DNA of 64,000 bases from Caldimicrobium sp. (GTDB taxonomy: Bacteria; Desulfobacterota; Thermodesulfobacteria; Thermodesulfobacteriales; Thermodesulfobacteriaceae): contig JANXCE010000005.1 of the NCBI GenBank assembly GCA_025059715.1, positions 1 to 64,000 of the forward strand. The letters are read 5' to 3'. A model generated the notes under the pieces. It saw only the letters and a list, made by a program, of their open reading frames with translations, searched no databases and had not been told where the DNA came from. Made by a program: the position numbers and the translations under genes. Of the stretch, positions 63,512 to 64,000 are shown piece by piece; position 1 is the first letter of the stretch, and each line of letters opens with the position of its first letter.

Positions 63512-64000
63512 ATGGGGGAGGAAATAAGAAGTACCTTAGAGATCGCTTTAGAAAAAGCGGAGAAAATAGGTAAAGCCTCTAAAGAAGAATTAGAATGGGA
63601 GAAACATAAAGAGGTGATATTAAGTTATGTGGGAAAATATTTAAAAAACGAAATAGACAACTTGGGAACAGAGTTAAACAATTACTGGAGAGCTTTTCCT
63701 AAGGATATCCAAAAGAACCTTCTAAGATTAACCGTAGAAACACTCTTAAAAAACATCACCCTTCCCAGAGAAGAATATCATCTAAAGGAAAGTCAGAGAA
63801 TTTTTTTAACTCTTAAAGATCTTCTTAGGACTGTTCCTAAAGTAGATCAACTTTTTAAGGAGGCAGAGAAACTTCTAAAGGAATATCTTCATCATAAGAA
63901 AGCTCTTTATCAGGAGTTGGTAAAAAAATTTTCTTCAGGATTGAGTGCATTAGAGAGAGCTGTTTCTGAACAAGTAGGTGCAAAGGTAAGACTTTCTCCT
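63512..64000 (+). CDS. Conserved hypothetical protein, N-terminal 163 residues (runs off right edge)
   Basis: The frame is open from ATG 63512 to the window edge, with GGGAGG 6 nt upstream. The product begins M-G-E-E-I-R-S-T-L-E-I-A-L-E-K-A and is helical and charged throughout. The start resembles uncharacterised proteins common in sulfate-reducing bacteria, but I cannot assign a function. Confidence 0.75.
   Translation, partial: MGEEIRSTLEIALEKAEKIGKASKEELEWEKHKEVILSYVGKYLKNEIDNLGTELNNYWRAFPKDIQKNLLRLTVETLLKNITLPREEYHLKESQRIFLTLKDLLRTVPKVDQLFKEAEKLLKEYLHHKKALYQELVKKFSSGLSALERAVSEQVGAKVRLSP

Overview
The window is about 64 kb of an AT-rich, tightly packed bacterial chromosome. The proteins are rich in Glu, Lys and Ile and use AGA/AGG for Arg. 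The cell is Gram-negative: it has KDO transferase (WaaA), a TolC-type exporter, a type IV pilus secretin (PilQ) and lipoproteins. Ferredoxin-linked 2-oxoacid oxidoreductase subunits, a membrane polyferredoxin and an anion transporter suggest an anaerobe. Overall the gene content and style resemble thermophilic Thermodesulfobacteriota (Thermodesulfobacterium or Caldimicrobium type). This placement is inference; there is no rRNA in the window to test it.

Layout, left to right. At 1-443 lies the start of a coiled-coil repeat gene (minus strand, runs off the edge), followed by about 880 bp without a gene. A CBS-domain protein and a DASS anion transporter come next, then tRNA-Pro and tRNA-Arg, then mtgA. 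From 5.1 to 11.4 kb is a minor-pilin operon led by pilY1. From 11.4 to 18.7 kb runs a dense plus-strand metabolic cluster: a MidA-like methyltransferase, a DeoC-RNase HI fusion, ubiX, a GcvH-like protein without its lipoyl lysine, fabD, four 2-oxoacid:ferredoxin oxidoreductase subunits and dtd. A decayed region with IS481-like debris (18.7-20.3 kb) precedes rplU-rpmA, rpsB-tsf-pyrH-frr-uppS-cdsA, an HD-domain gene and ddl.

From 26.8 to 35.5 kb, mostly on the minus strand, are a radical-SAM gene, a MacAB-TolC-like exporter with two permeases, and a DnaJ/CbpA-like co-chaperone. From 36.3 to 50.3 kb is a long minus-strand series of overlapping genes: plsY, a DUF342/FapA-like gene, an unknown, tilS, ftsH, folP, cdaA, cdaR, glmM, a tiny CXXC membrane protein, a polyferredoxin, rph, rdgB, pgeF and waaA. 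The type IV pilus assembly operon pilMNOPQ (51.2-55.7 kb) is flanked by two decayed copies of the same IS. The right end holds mfd, a PilZ-like gene in an operon with a UvrD/PcrA helicase, and the start of a conserved hypothetical gene.

Functional threads. Type IV pili have both their alignment complex (PilMNOPQ) and their tip/minor pilins (PilY1 and four pilin-like proteins) here, with a PilZ-like protein as a possible regulator. c-di-AMP synthesis (CdaA/CdaR) is linked to cell-wall precursor synthesis (GlmM). The most unusual genes are the DeoC-RNase HI fusion and the GcvH-like protein with Glu at the lipoylation site. I found no CRISPR array, prophage, toxin-antitoxin pair or recognisable defence island.
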